A stretch of DNA of 64,000 nt from Streptomyces sp. NBC_01716 (GTDB taxonomy: Bacteria; Actinomycetota; Actinomycetes; Streptomycetales; Streptomycetaceae), in the NCBI RefSeq assembly GCF_036248275.1, contig NZ_CP109181.1, positions 7,378,001 to 7,442,000 of the forward strand. The letters run 5' to 3'. This document shows positions 7,538 through 15,132 of the stretch, piece after piece (position 1 is the stretch's first letter; each line of letters starts with the position of its first letter). Below the pieces are notes generated by a model. That model was not told the DNA's origin, ran no database searches, and saw only the letters and a list, made by a program, of their open reading frames with translations. Position numbers and translations under genes: made by a program.

Positions 7538-8350
7538 ATGATCCGCAAGAACGACGCCGCCGAAATACGAACCCAGATCAAGTCCACCAGCGACACCCTC
7601 GCCACCGCCGTGAAAGACATCGGCACAACCCTCAGCCGCGAGATCTCAGAGATCGCCCAAGACACCGAGAGACAGCGCCGCGAACTCGCCGACCTCATCA
7701 GCACCGCCATCACGGGACTCCAAAACGACAACCGAGAACTACGCGACGCACTCAGGGCCGCACAGGGCGACATAAGCACAGCACGGCGAGAGATCCAGCA
7801 AGCCCGCGCCGAGATCGAAACCGTCCGCCTCGAAGCGGCGGAACCACGGGCCACCCCCGATCCACCGGCCGCACTGGAGGCCCCTCCCGAACCGTCCGCC
7901 ACCCACGCCGAGCAGCAACAGCAAGGCGACGAAGACGAGTTCAACACCCTCCTCGACCTTGCCGCGGGCATCGCCTACGCCGAGATCTCATGCCACCGCG
8001 ACACCTGGGACTTCCTCGTCGCGGAAGCCGCGCGCGGCGAACACTTCCGGCTCCCCGCCATCGTCAACCCCGACGACGATTGCCTCATCGACGTGGACGT
8101 CTCCGGGCGCACCCTCATCGCCATCCTCGAAGCGCTCCAGCGCACCCGGGGCGACCAGCAGCTCGGCGCCGGCACCCGGCATATCGCGTCCAAGGCGTAC
8201 CGGCGCATCAAGCACGCGCTCCAGCAGTTGGAACCAGACGGAACGCCGGCCGCCCAGCCCACGGGTGATCGAGCGCCCGTCACCCGCATCGTCATTGACG
8301 ACCGCATCGCCGTCAAAGGCACAACGGACAGTCAGCCCGCAACGGACTGA
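7538..8350 (+). CDS. Coiled-coil protein of unknown function
   Basis: A 270-residue protein. Residues about 5-105 are a long charged coiled coil (repeated heptads such as RREIQQARAEIETVRLEA). A Pro/Ala/Gln linker follows, then a conserved-looking globular C-terminal domain with ISCHRDTWDFLV and IASKAYRRIKHAL. The shape recalls plasmid KfrA-like or other DNA-associated coiled-coil proteins, but no HTH is evident. ATG 7538 is preferred because acaggaga is well spaced before it. In-frame GTG 7517 and ATG 7520 lie upstream. Confidence 0.6.
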   Translation: MIRKNDAAEIRTQIKSTSDTLATAVKDIGTTLSREISEIAQDTERQRRELADLISTAITGLQNDNRELRDALRAAQGDISTARREIQQARAEIETVRLEAAEPRATPDPPAALEAPPEPSATHAEQQQQGDEDEFNTLLDLAAGIAYAEISCHRDTWDFLVAEAARGEHFRLPAIVNPDDDCLIDVDVSGRTLIAILEALQRTRGDQQLGAGTRHIASKAYRRIKHALQQLEPDGTPAAQPTGDRAPVTRIVIDDRIAVKGTTDSQPATD

Positions 8351-8371
8351 ACCGGCCACCCAACATGACGA

Positions 8372-8401
8372 AGCCTCCCAGCCTTCTCGGACTGGGAGGC
8401 T
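8372..8401. terminator. Bidirectional terminator hairpin between convergent genes
   Basis: A 10-bp stem AGCCTCCCAG / CTGGGAGGCT (8372-8381 with 8392-8401) sits between the stop of the rightward coiled-coil gene and the stop of the leftward GIY-YIG-type gene. Confidence 0.65.
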
Positions 8402-8483
8402 CACGTGCGTCCGGGGTCACCGAGGGAATCGCACCAGCCAGTCGGGCAGTGGTTTCCCGTCGCCGCCGTAGTGCTGGAGCGCG

Positions 8484-9161
8484 CTACGACCAACTTGCGC
8501 ACGTCCCCAACGGGACCAGGTAGTAGGTATCCACCGTCGCCATGACGCGCTCCACCGGATCGTCGTCACCGAAGTCGAACCACTCGCCCTCCAACCGGAG
8601 TTCGCCGTAACGCCTGTGCAGATACTCCTCCAGGCGAACGTCACCACCGAACGACCACAGCACCCGCAACTCGTAGGCCGAACCGGTCTGGAGACCCTTC
8701 AAGCGGCTGCGGAGATTGCTGGTCGTGCCGATCTTGACCACCCTGCTACGCCCGTCGCCGATGACGTACACGACGCTCTCCTGCCGCCGCGTCGGGAACG
8801 GTGCCCGTTCGACCGGGGACCGTTGCGGATGCGGCAGAGCCTCCGGCGAATCCCCAACCTCCAGGACGGTGTAGAACGTGCCTGAGGAGTTGCGATGACG
8901 CGTGCGGCGCATGTATCCGACCGCCTCCAACTCCCCGAACAAAGCTCGCACCGCCCGCCGCCCTTCGCTTGCGGTATCTCCTCGCGCGAGGCGGGCCTCG
9001 CGCGAGAGCTCATCAGCGTTCGCTTCCCAACCCTCCGGGCGCGCCAAGATCTCAAGCAGAAGACCCCTTGCTGCGTAGCTGAGTCGGGCGTCGAGCAGCA
9101 GGGCCTTGGACGCGGCAACCGACTCGCCGACCGCGTCGGTGCGGAAGACTCGCATAACCAT
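8484..9161 (-). CDS. wHTH protein with C-terminal Mug113/T5orf172-type GIY-YIG domain
   Basis: A 225-residue protein in two parts. The N-terminal half (about 20-105) resembles a winged helix used by phage replication/regulatory proteins (LSYAARGLLLEILARPEGW...ELSREARL). The C-terminal half (about 128-205) is a T5orf172/Mug113 member of the GIY-YIG superfamily: VVYVIGDG, KIGTTSNLRSRLKGLQTGS, LEEYLHRRY and EGEWFDF. The superfamily core cuts DNA, and Mug113-type proteins are widespread on phages. The start may be ATG 9161 or 9155, with no clear ribosome-binding site. One of three GIY-YIG-like proteins in the window. Confidence 0.75.
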   Translation of the reverse strand: MVMRVFRTDAVGESVAASKALLLDARLSYAARGLLLEILARPEGWEANADELSREARLARGDTASEGRRAVRALFGELEAVGYMRRTRHRNSSGTFYTVLEVGDSPEALPHPQRSPVERAPFPTRRQESVVYVIGDGRSRVVKIGTTSNLRSRLKGLQTGSAYELRVLWSFGGDVRLEEYLHRRYGELRLEGEWFDFGDDDPVERVMATVDTYYLVPLGTCASWS

Positions 9162-9184
9162 CCGTCAGTCCATTCGTAGATGAG

Positions 9185-9213
9185 ACGGCCGGGCAGCATT
9201 GCCGCCCGGCCGT
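9185..9213 (-). terminator. GC hairpin downstream of DUF6907 gene
   Basis: A 10-bp stem ACGGCCGGGC / GCCCGGCCGT with a 9-nt loop, between the stop of the 9233-9619 gene and the start of the 8484-9161 gene. There is no T-run, so it may be a weak terminator or attenuator. Confidence 0.45.
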
Positions 9214-9232
9214 CATGGTTCGTGGTGATCGC

Positions 9233-9619
9233 TCAGCCGAGCTGACCGCGCAGCACCCGCAGGCTGTCGACGAATCCCTGCGCCTGCGCAATGAAAACGT
9301 CCAGCTCCGGACCGGACATCTCCCGCTGCCCCTCGCCCTGCACGTAAATGACCTCTTCACTGCTGGAGTCGAGCTCATCAAGACGGAACAGCTCCGCCCG
9401 CACAATCACGTCCGGACCGTTGATGCCGGGCGCGGTGAGCAGCACTTCGGGGCTCCGGTGAGCCGTGTCATGCGCCGACGAGTTATGGGCCGACGGGTGA
9501 TGGCGGTCCTTGCACCACGCCGGGCACGGCGTCGGGTGAACCGTCGACCGGGCCGGGACGATCGGGGCGTCATGAAGTACAGTCACTGTGATTTCCGTTT
9601 CGTGATTGGGATGGATCAC
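9233..9619 (-). CDS. DUF6907 family protein
   Basis: The 128-residue protein has TVTVLHDAP followed by CPAWCKDRHHPSAHNS, the CPxWC...H signature of DUF6907, a family seen repeatedly on Streptomyces integrative elements and plasmids. The central region (VIVRAELFRLDELDS...VIYVQGEG) and a C-terminal helix match the family layout. Function unknown. The motif may bind metal. Flanked by GC hairpins on both sides, so likely monocistronic. Confidence 0.7.
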   Translation of the reverse strand: MIHPNHETEITVTVLHDAPIVPARSTVHPTPCPAWCKDRHHPSAHNSSAHDTAHRSPEVLLTAPGINGPDVIVRAELFRLDELDSSSEEVIYVQGEGQREMSGPELDVFIAQAQGFVDSLRVLRGQLG

Positions 9620-9651
9620 TGATCAGCGGGGTGATGACCCGCTGGTTGAAC

Positions 9652-9677
9652 CGGCCGGGCGTACCAGCGCCCGGCCG
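9652..9677 (-). terminator. GC hairpin in leader of DUF6907 gene
   Basis: A 10-bp stem CGGCCGGGCG / CGCCCGGCCG with a 6-nt loop, located between the GIY-YIG-wHTH gene stop (9864) and the DUF6907 start (9619). The rest of 9678-9863 shows no feature I can support. Confidence 0.45.
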
Positions 9678-9863
9678 TTCGCGTTCATGGCGACGTTAAG
9701 ACAGGTCGTTCTGGGGTCCGTGAAGATCCGGACCGACCGAGAAGCGGGCCGCCACCTGCGGGAACCGACGACTTGCCAGGACGGATAGGATTCGTCCGCT
9801 CTCCGTCCCTGCTCGCGGAACGAAACGGACATGGGGTAGAAGCGGCCGGAAATAGGCGGGGGT

Positions 9864-10340
9864 CTACCTTTTAGCGACCCACCTGGTGTTGCCGCGCTCT
9901 TCGATGGCATTGTGAGGCAACGACCTCAGTGCCCCCATGACGCTGATAGCGGAGACGCCGTATCGCCTGGCTAGGCGCACCAAGTGGATCTGGGTGCCGG
10001 GGGTGAGGACGCCGTCGGCGATCTCCCGTAGAAGGGAATCGGCGGCGTGCCGAACCTCTCGCGTGTCGTCGTATTTGAGTCGCTTGTACCGCCCGTTCGG
10101 GAGGCGCTCGGCGTTGTAGAGGGGGGTCTCCTCGCGGACCGTTTTCTCCTCGACCGCCAATGCCTGTTCGCGTGAGGGGAGCCATGTGATCGTGTGTCGC
10201 GCGACCAGGTGCCACCACCGCTGGATCAGCTCGTGGTCCTTCCAGCGCTTCTTGGTGTCCTTGGCGATGCCGATGTACAGGAGTCGATCGCTCGCGTCGT
10301 ACAGGCGGTAGAGCGCGGTGCGCTCGGGGAGTTCAGGCAT
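9864..10340 (-). CDS. GIY-YIG nuclease fused to GntR-type winged helix
   Basis: A 158-residue protein. Residues 1-80 are a GIY-YIG nuclease domain: LYRLY at 10-14, YIG at 22-24, R32, Glu in AVEEK (residue 64) and N76. Residues about 90-158 form a winged helix resembling GntR (LLREIADGVLTPGTQI, then YGVSAISVMGALRSL). The start is set at the MPELPE methionine, which has AGGGA upstream. An upstream in-frame ATG at 10373 has none. By hand alignment about 32 of its first 76 residues match the GIY-YIG protein at 24980-25486. The C-terminal half could target or autoregulate the nuclease. Confidence 0.75.
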   Translation of the reverse strand: MPELPERTALYRLYDASDRLLYIGIAKDTKKRWKDHELIQRWWHLVARHTITWLPSREQALAVEEKTVREETPLYNAERLPNGRYKRLKYDDTREVRHAADSLLREIADGVLTPGTQIHLVRLARRYGVSAISVMGALRSLPHNAIEERGNTRWVAKR

Positions 10341-10434
10341 GAGAGTCCCTTCTGTGGGTGTGTGTCGACCCACAGAAGAACCGTATCGCTATTTGTGAAT
10401 GATTGGCTAGTGACTCTGATGAAGCAAATGCGAA

Positions 10435-10465
10435 GACGCCTCAACTCGGCGTGAGTTGAGGCGTC
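10435..10465 (-). terminator. Terminator of the GntR-UTRA operon
   Basis: A perfect 13-bp stem GACGCCTCAACTC / GAGTTGAGGCGTC with a 5-nt loop, followed on the minus strand by TTCGCATTTG. It lies just past the stop of the 10477-11247 gene. Confidence 0.75.
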
Positions 10466-10476
10466 GGACGTGCAGG

Positions 10477-11247
10477 TCAGAAGTCGTACTGCAAGGAGTA
10501 GAGGTGCCCGGCCTTGGCCATGGTCGTCACCTCGATGACTGCGTCGTCCGTGCTGAGCACCACGCGGAACGTGCGGAGAATCGCAACCTGGCGCGGCAAT
10601 CGAAGCGCCTCGTACTCCTCGTTCGTCGCCTCTTCGGCAGTCACCTGATCGACGGTGTGGAGAGGCGGGTACCCGAGGCTGGCGAGCAACGTCGGCGTTC
10701 CGCCCTTGATCTTCACTTTGTCGGCCAGGGCGGTTCCGGAGGCCAGCTCCAAGGGGTAGTAGGAGTGGACCAGTTCGCACGGCTCGCCACTGAGTGACAG
10801 CAACTGCTTGCGCAGGACCGCAGTCTGCTTCGCCTCCAGCCCCAGTGCTTCGCGGACGTCGGCCGGCGGCTCGACCTCGCCGACCTGCAAGAGCTGAATC
10901 CCAGGTCGCCGCCCCTTCTTCTCAGCCTCGCTGAGCCACCGGTACGGCTGGCCATCCTCGGCAGGCTTCGAGTAGGCGGCGGGGGTCATGGTTTGCCGGC
11001 GTACCGCCAGCACCCTTACGGACGAGCCGGCGCGTCCCTCCAACAGGCCTTCGCCCTTGAGCATCGTGACGGCTTTCTGGATGCTTGCGCTGGACGCTCT
11101 GAATCGCTCCTTCAACTTCTCCGTGCTCGGAATCGGCTCACCTGCGGGCAGGTCGCCCGAAAGGATCGCCCGGCGGAGGTCGGTGGCGATTCGTTCGTGG
11201 ACGGGGCGGGGGTCGGCCGCGTCTCCTGGGGTTCTGTTCGCGGCCAT
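10477..11247 (-). CDS. GntR family regulator with UTRA domain (KorSA-like)
   Basis: A 256-residue repressor-type protein. The N-terminal GntR winged helix (about 15-80) includes RIATDLRRAILSGDLPAGEPIPS, with the recognition region FRASSASIQKAVTML. The C-terminal UTRA ligand-binding domain (about 115-255) contains VHSYYPLELASGT and KIKGGTPTLLASLGY. In Streptomyces plasmids and integrative elements, KorSA/KorA-type GntR-UTRA proteins repress transfer and activation genes. This gene sits immediately before a divergent transfer-like operon, matching that arrangement. It abuts the UTRA-only gene with no spacing. Confidence 0.85.
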   Translation of the reverse strand: MAANRTPGDAADPRPVHERIATDLRRAILSGDLPAGEPIPSTEKLKERFRASSASIQKAVTMLKGEGLLEGRAGSSVRVLAVRRQTMTPAAYSKPAEDGQPYRWLSEAEKKGRRPGIQLLQVGEVEPPADVREALGLEAKQTAVLRKQLLSLSGEPCELVHSYYPLELASGTALADKVKIKGGTPTLLASLGYPPLHTVDQVTAEEATNEEYEALRLPRQVAILRTFRVVLSTDDAVIEVTTMAKAGHLYSLQYDF

Positions 11248-11793
11248 TCAGTCCACCTTCAGTTCGTATCGGAGACGCCGGAGCGCGGCGGGGGCCACCA
11301 TTACGTCCGCCTGGATCGGACGGTCAGAGCTGTCGAGGGTGAGTCGCTCGATGACAACGACAGGTTCGTGCTCGCCGAGGTTCAGCTGGTCTCGTTCGGC
11401 TTCGAGCGCAGGGCGCGCGGTGATGTCCTCGATCACGCGCGCTGCCGTGTAGCCGAGGTTCGCGAGACACGCGACAGCCCCGCCCTTGATCTTTCGCGGC
11501 GCGGCAAGCGGTGTTCCCTTGGCGATCGCGGCCGGGTAGTAGGTGTTCGCAATCTCTACCGGCGCGTCGTCGGCGTACATGATCCGCTGCCGGGCGATGA
11601 CCGTTTCGTCGACAGCAAGGCCCAGCGACTCGGCGACCGACGCCGGCGGGTGCACCTCGCCCGCGCCCGTGAGGGACTGGCGCCCCACCGCCGCCTTGCT
11701 GGCGGCTTCTTCGGCCCAGGCGTCACCTGCCTCAGGTGAACGTGGCTTGATGTAGTCCGCCGAGGTACTGATCCACTCGTTGTCGCTGGCCAA
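11248..11793 (-). CDS. UTRA-only protein lacking the DNA-binding domain
   Basis: A 181-residue protein homologous to the C-terminal UTRA half of its neighbour (IANTYYPAAIAKGTPL, RKIKGGAVACLANLGY) but with no winged helix. The N-terminus is a short segment (WISTSADYIKPRSPE) corresponding to the inter-domain linker. It is first in the operon, with the full GntR gene directly downstream. It could be a decay product or a sensor/heterodimer partner that titrates or tunes the repressor. The intact frame and tight operon argue for function. Confidence 0.75.
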   Translation of the reverse strand: MASDNEWISTSADYIKPRSPEAGDAWAEEAASKAAVGRQSLTGAGEVHPPASVAESLGLAVDETVIARQRIMYADDAPVEIANTYYPAAIAKGTPLAAPRKIKGGAVACLANLGYTAARVIEDITARPALEAERDQLNLGEHEPVVVIERLTLDSSDRPIQADVMVAPAALRRLRYELKVD

Positions 11794-11881
11794 TGGCCTC
11801 TCCGTCTCCTTGCCTACTGTCCGAACCTAGCTGGTTTTCATGATATGCGGCCTGCCTGAGCTTCCGACCGTCCCGAAAAGC

Positions 11882-11910
11882 TTGTTGGTTTTTAGAAATA
11901 CCGATACAGT
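11882..11910 (+). promoter_or_regulatory. Predicted promoter of the transfer-like operon, with repeats
   Basis: TTGTTG (11882-11887), a 17-bp spacer and TACAGT (11905-11910) sit about 47 bp before ATG 11957. Similar CTGGTTTT and TTGGTTTT boxes at 11831 and 11886 flank the divergent intergenic region and could be repressor sites for the GntR-UTRA pair. Predicted from sequence only. Confidence 0.45.
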
Positions 11911-11956
11911 CGAGAACGCACCAGCCACCCACCAACTCCGATTGGAGGACTTAGAC

Positions 11957-12193
11957 ATGCCGCTTCCCAAGAGGCTGCCGACGCTGTCCGTCAAGGAAGC
12001 GGCCAGCGCGCTCGGCGTCTCGGCTTCGACCGTCTACCGATGGGTCGTCGAGGGCGAGCTCCCCTCCATCCGCTACGGCAAGGCCCCCACGGAGGGCAGT
12101 AAGAAGCGCGGTGGCGAGATCCGGATCCCCGAGTACACCGTTGCCGACCGCCTCCGCCGAGGTCCGGTCGCCGAGCTTTCCGAGGTCGCCTGA
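11957..12193 (+). CDS. Excisionase/AlpA-like helix-turn-helix protein
   Basis: A 78-residue protein with a MerR/excisionase-type HTH: LSVKEAASALGVSASTVYRWVVEGELPSIRYG, then a basic wing ending in EIRIPEYTVADRL. Such proteins act as recombination directionality factors or transcription regulators on Streptomyces integrative elements. ATG 11957 has ggagga at 11944-11949. A longer frame from 11840 would start upstream of the predicted promoter, so it is rejected. The integrase is far away at 60.4 kb, so an Xis role is uncertain. Confidence 0.75.
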   Translation: MPLPKRLPTLSVKEAASALGVSASTVYRWVVEGELPSIRYGKAPTEGSKKRGGEIRIPEYTVADRLRRGPVAELSEVA

Positions 12194-12495
12194 TGTCCAC
12201 CGCATCCCTCACCCAGACCCCCGTCCTTTCGCCCGCCGATCGTGCCGCGCACGCTGCGGCCTCGTTCGTTCGCCCGGCCGCCCCGGTCACCGCTTTCCGC
12301 ATCATGCGTGAGACCGAGATCGCCCCGCACTGGTGGGCCAAGCCCGTCGAGATCGGCGAGACCGGCAGCATCTTCGTGGCCGACCGGTTCTGTGCCGAGC
12401 AGAACAACGTGACGATGAACCCGAACCGGGCGAGGCCGCACCGCTACTTCGTCGAGCCGGTCTACGCCGAGCCCACCCCGGCGGCCACGTCATGA
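12193..12495 (+). CDS. Small hypothetical protein of transfer-like operon
   Basis: A 100-residue protein starting in a TGATG overlap with the HTH gene. The core segment FRIMRETEIAPHWWAKPVEIG is followed by an aromatic C-terminus. No recognised family. Coupled start and stop (ATGA) place it firmly in the operon. Confidence 0.6.
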   Translation: MSTASLTQTPVLSPADRAAHAAASFVRPAAPVTAFRIMRETEIAPHWWAKPVEIGETGSIFVADRFCAEQNNVTMNPNRARPHRYFVEPVYAEPTPAATS

Positions 12496-12698
12496 CCGCC
12501 CGCACCCCGCTCGACCGCAATGCCGTCATCACCGGCGCGGTTGCCCGCTTGGAGTCGGGTACGGCCACGGTGCCGTCGTCGCTCCAGCAGGACCCGGAGA
12601 CTCTGGCGGATCAGATCCGCGAGGGTGCCGCGTCCGACTCGTCGGCCCGCAGGTTCGCGGCGTTCAAGCTGGCGCAGCGGGTTGGCGGTGTGTCATGA
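12492..12698 (+). CDS. Small hypothetical protein
   Basis: A 68-residue, mostly helical protein coupled on both sides by ATGA overlaps. Contains DPETLADQIREGAA and FAAFKLAQRVGG. No known domain. Confidence 0.55.
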   Translation: MTARTPLDRNAVITGAVARLESGTATVPSSLQQDPETLADQIREGAASDSSARRFAAFKLAQRVGGVS

Positions 12699-12868
12699 CC
12701 GCCACGTTGGTTGCGACCCCGGACCCGTCCCGTCGCCCCCGCCCTCTGGCTTCGGGCCGCATCGTCGCCGGGCGTCTGCGGCTCACCGTCATCCCGCAGC
12801 AGTCGTCCCCGCAGCGCCCGTCGGACCCGGCCGAGCTCCGCCGGTTCATTCAGAAGCGGAAGTGGTGA
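12695..12868 (+). CDS. Very small basic protein
   Basis: A 57-residue Pro/Arg-rich protein (RRPRPLASGRIVAGRLRL, ending FIQKRKW). It begins in an ATGA overlap and ends overlapping the next GTG start. Supported mainly by gapless operon coupling. Confidence 0.5.
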   Translation: MTATLVATPDPSRRPRPLASGRIVAGRLRLTVIPQQSSPQRPSDPAELRRFIQKRKW

Positions 12869-13074
12869 CGGTGGACGCGAACATCTCGCCCGCTCTGGTC
12901 GCTGACATCGACGACGTGTTCCTCGGCTGGTGGCCGGACGACCTCGTGGTCATCTTCACCGCCGACTACGTGCCGGGTGCGCTGGCCGAGTACGCGCACC
13001 GCGACGGCGGGCAGCACATCGCCCGCCTGACCGCCGACCCCGACGAGCAGTCCGAGACGGGGTGGCAGCAGTGA
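12865..13074 (+). CDS. Small acidic hypothetical protein
   Basis: A 69-residue protein with a GTGA start (a second GTG follows two codons later). Sequence DIDDVFLGWWPDDLVVIFTADY suggests a compact alpha/beta fold. Unknown function. The stop overlaps the next GTG. Confidence 0.55.
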   Translation: MTVDANISPALVADIDDVFLGWWPDDLVVIFTADYVPGALAEYAHRDGGQHIARLTADPDEQSETGWQQ

Positions 13075-13427
13075 AGAAGCCCGCCCCCGCGAACATGTAC
13101 CGCTGGCAGCTGCGGGCGCACGAAGCCTTGGGCCGGATGGTCGCTCACGGCGTGAAGCACGACTTCCCCCCGCTGATGTGGACGCTCGCCAGCACGGGCG
13201 CCCTGACCGGCGAGGCGATCGGTCTCGCGTCGACACCGGACGAGCAGCGAGCGGCCCTCGAACAGTGGGCCACTTACCTGAAGGCGACGGTCAAGGAGCG
13301 CACCGACCGTGACGGCGTCGTCCACCTGTACGCCCCGTTCAAGTGGGGCAAGGGCGAGTGGGATGCCGGCGCTCTCCGGGCCACGATCTATCCGCCGCTG
13401 GAGGACGAGGACGGTGAGTCGTCGTGA
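13071..13427 (+). CDS. Conserved-type operon protein of unknown function
   Basis: A 118-residue protein with GTG start overlapping the previous stop. The centre (HDFPPLMWTLASTGALTGEA) and C-terminus (VVHLYAPFKWGKGEW) resemble small proteins found upstream of transfer genes in Streptomyces mobile elements. No domain named. Confidence 0.6.
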   Translation: MKKPAPANMYRWQLRAHEALGRMVAHGVKHDFPPLMWTLASTGALTGEAIGLASTPDEQRAALEQWATYLKATVKERTDRDGVVHLYAPFKWGKGEWDAGALRATIYPPLEDEDGESS

Positions 13428-13567
13428 CCCCGGAGGAGCTTCAGGCCGCCGCCGAGGCTGCTCTCGCCGAGCAGGCCCGGTTGGCGCAGGAGCGTGCCCG
13501 CGAAGCCCAGAAGGCCATCGAGGACGCGAAGTACGAGCGCGACTGCATCGTCACCGCCCGCCGCTGA
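13424..13567 (+). CDS. 47-residue helical protein
   Basis: Starts with a GTGA overlap and encodes an Ala/Glu-rich single helix (AAAEAALAEQARLAQERARE). It is likely a small coiled-coil peptide and is supported by codon bias and coupling. Confidence 0.5.
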   Translation: MTPEELQAAAEAALAEQARLAQERAREAQKAIEDAKYERDCIVTARR

Positions 13568-13587
13568 CCCAGGAAGGACATCCCGCC

Positions 13588-13890
13588 GTGAGCCGCAAGT
13601 TCAGTCAGATGGAAACCCCGGAGCAGCAGTACGCCCGCCGCAACGCAGGCCACTTGGCGCAGATCGCCAACAGGCAGGCCTCCCGGTCCGAAAGGGAAGC
13701 CGAGAGGCACCAGATGGACGTCGACGTGTATGGGCGTCAGGGACGCGACTACAGCGACCCGCAGGCGGCGGACCGCGCGGCGAAGACCCGCGACAAGCAC
13801 CTGTCTCGCGCCGCTCGCCTACGCGATGACGCCGCTCGACAGGAGCGACTCGCCACCCCGCCGAAGAAGCCCAAGCGGCGCTGGCTGTAA
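13588..13890 (+). CDS. Small basic charged protein
   Basis: A 100-residue Arg/Lys/Gln-rich protein with GTG start and aggaagga at 13571-13578. Predicted to be one long helix ending in PPKKPKRRWL, so possibly nucleic-acid binding. Unknown family. Confidence 0.55.
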   Translation: MSRKFSQMETPEQQYARRNAGHLAQIANRQASRSEREAERHQMDVDVYGRQGRDYSDPQAADRAAKTRDKHLSRAARLRDDAARQERLATPPKKPKRRWL

Positions 13891-13916
13891 AGCCGCCCGC
13901 CGCTGACCCCCAGACA

Positions 13917-13965
13917 GCACCGCCCGTGGGGTGCTTCCAACCCCCGTAGCCCCCACGGGCGGTGC
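13917..13965 (+). terminator. Strong 15-bp hairpin inside the operon
   Basis: GCACCGCCCGTGGGG (13917-13931) pairs perfectly with CCCCACGGGCGGTGC (13951-13965) around a 19-nt loop, followed by ATTCC. It may be a terminator or attenuator that separates the front of the operon from the DUF2637/TraB part. Confidence 0.65.
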
Positions 13966-14004
13966 ATTCCACCACCCCGACCCGCCATCCGAGAGGCCAC
14001 CCCC

Positions 14005-14127
14005 ATGTCCGATGACAAGCCGAAGTCCCGGGTTCGCATCAACCTCGGCGACCGGAGTCCCGCCCCCGCCCCGGCCCCGGCCCCCAAGTCGCGGGTCCGC
14101 ATCAACCTCACCGGCAAGAAGAAGTAA
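14005..14127 (+). CDS. 40-residue protein with duplicated KSRVRINL motif
   Basis: Short protein made of two KSRVRINL copies (residues 7-14 and 28-35) joined by a Pro-Ala repeat linker and ending in KKK. The bipartite basic-hydrophobic layout suggests binding of a partner or nucleic acid at two sites. No obvious ribosome-binding site other than purine-rich gagaggcc upstream. The codon pattern and the internal duplication support a real gene. Confidence 0.55.
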   Translation: MSDDKPKSRVRINLGDRSPAPAPAPAPKSRVRINLTGKKK

Positions 14128-14167
14128 CCCCAACCACCTTGATCACCACTCACAGATTGGCACCCCC

Positions 14168-14368
14168 ATGTCTCGTCACCTGTTCGCCGTCCCGTCCGAG
14201 TCCGACATCGCGGAGGCGGAGGGTGCGGTTCGTGCGCAGGCCGTCACCAACTACCTGGCGGCGAAGCGCAGCGGCAACCCGTCCGCGCTGGCCGAGTCCC
14301 TGTCCGTCGCCCTGGCCCTCGACGTCATGGACGAGATCCGGGGCCTCACGTACCCGGCGGCGGCCTGA
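14168..14368 (+). CDS. Small helical hypothetical protein
   Basis: A 66-residue protein. The segment VTNYLAAKRSGNPSALAESL resembles the corresponding region of the small protein at 20400-20591 (DYIAAKKRGD), so the two may be distant paralogues. Function unknown. Confidence 0.5.
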   Translation: MSRHLFAVPSESDIAEAEGAVRAQAVTNYLAAKRSGNPSALAESLSVALALDVMDEIRGLTYPAAA

Positions 14369-14446
14369 CGGTTGCCCGCGTCGCCTGCCACCGGCGGGCG
14401 GCAAGGGGAGCCGGACAGCCCGGAGCCGAAACCGAAGGAGAACCGC

Positions 14447-14644
14447 ATGGGCCTCAAATGGGGCAAGGGTGGCAAGGACGTCTCCGTCACCACCGAGGAC
14501 GGCTCGGTCACCACGACTGACCCCCGCTACAAGGCATCCGACCGGGCCCAGTACGAGGCGGGCGACATGCCCGCCACCACCTACTGGGCCCGCTACACGA
14601 ATCGCGGATACGGCATCGACCACCCGGCCGCCGACCACAAGTAG
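14447..14644 (+). CDS. Small hypothetical protein
   Basis: A 65-residue protein with gaaggag before ATG. Starts MGLKWGKGGKDVSVTTEDG, a beta-strand-like repeat of VTTEDGSVTTTD. No recognised family. Confidence 0.55.
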   Translation: MGLKWGKGGKDVSVTTEDGSVTTTDPRYKASDRAQYEAGDMPATTYWARYTNRGYGIDHPAADHK

Positions 14645-14653
14645 GAGATCGAT

Positions 14654-14785
14654 ATGGGTTTCTGGAACACAGTCGCCGCACACAGCGAAGCCGCAGATGA
14701 CGAGGAGCGCAGGCAGCTCACAGAGCAGGCCGCACGGGAGCTGGAAGCCGAAGAGCAGGCCGCTCAGGAAGCCAAGAAGAAGTAG
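14654..14785 (+). CDS. 43-residue charged helical protein
   Basis: Preceded by aggagat. Sequence MGFWNTVAAHSEAAD then Glu/Ala/Gln heptads ending in AKKK, a predicted single coiled-coil helix. It is the last small gene before a terminator-like hairpin. Confidence 0.5.
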   Translation: MGFWNTVAAHSEAADDEERRQLTEQAARELEAEEQAAQEAKKK

Positions 14786-14801
14786 CACCACCGCTTGAGG
14801 C

Positions 14802-14828
14802 ACCCGACTCCAGGTCGGGGCGCTTTTA
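14802..14828 (+). terminator. Rho-independent terminator
   Basis: CCCGAC/GTCGGG stem with flanking GC pair followed by CTTTTAA. It separates the small-gene cluster from the membrane-protein genes. Confidence 0.6.
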
Positions 14829-14933
14829 ACCGCCTGAGTCAGCCCCCGTCCGGTCTCCACGGACGTCGCCGCAAACGCAGACGGGGGCACGCGCAGAACC
14901 CCCCAATTCGCCTCGCCTGGAAGGGCTGTAGCC

Positions 14934-15116
14934 GTGAAGAAGCTGTTTCTGATCGCCGCCGCACTGCTGTTGCTGGTCCTGTTTCCGGGCCTGGCGGCGG
15001 CGCTCGCCGGAGCTGTCGTGGTGCTGTCCGAGCAGCCGGCCCTCGTCGGGTTCGCCCTCGGGCTGGCCGCCTGGCCGCACCTGCGCGGCACCAAGACCCG
15101 CACCCCCAAGCACTGA
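14934..15116 (+). CDS. Small membrane protein
   Basis: A 60-residue protein, GTG start, with a long hydrophobic segment (LFLIAAALLLLVLFPGLAAA) and a second hydrophobic stretch to about residue 46, ending in a basic tail. Likely two transmembrane helices. Small membrane proteins of this kind accompany spread (spd) genes in Streptomyces plasmids. The role here is inferred from position. Confidence 0.6.
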   Translation: MKKLFLIAAALLLLVLFPGLAAALAGAVVVLSEQPALVGFALGLAAWPHLRGTKTRTPKH

Positions 15117-15132
15117 CCGATAGGAGATCCAC

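Noticed and set aside
11840..11956. Longer start for the Xis-like gene at 11840
   Set aside because: The extension has no ribosome-binding site and would begin upstream of the predicted promoter; ATG 11957 has ggagga.
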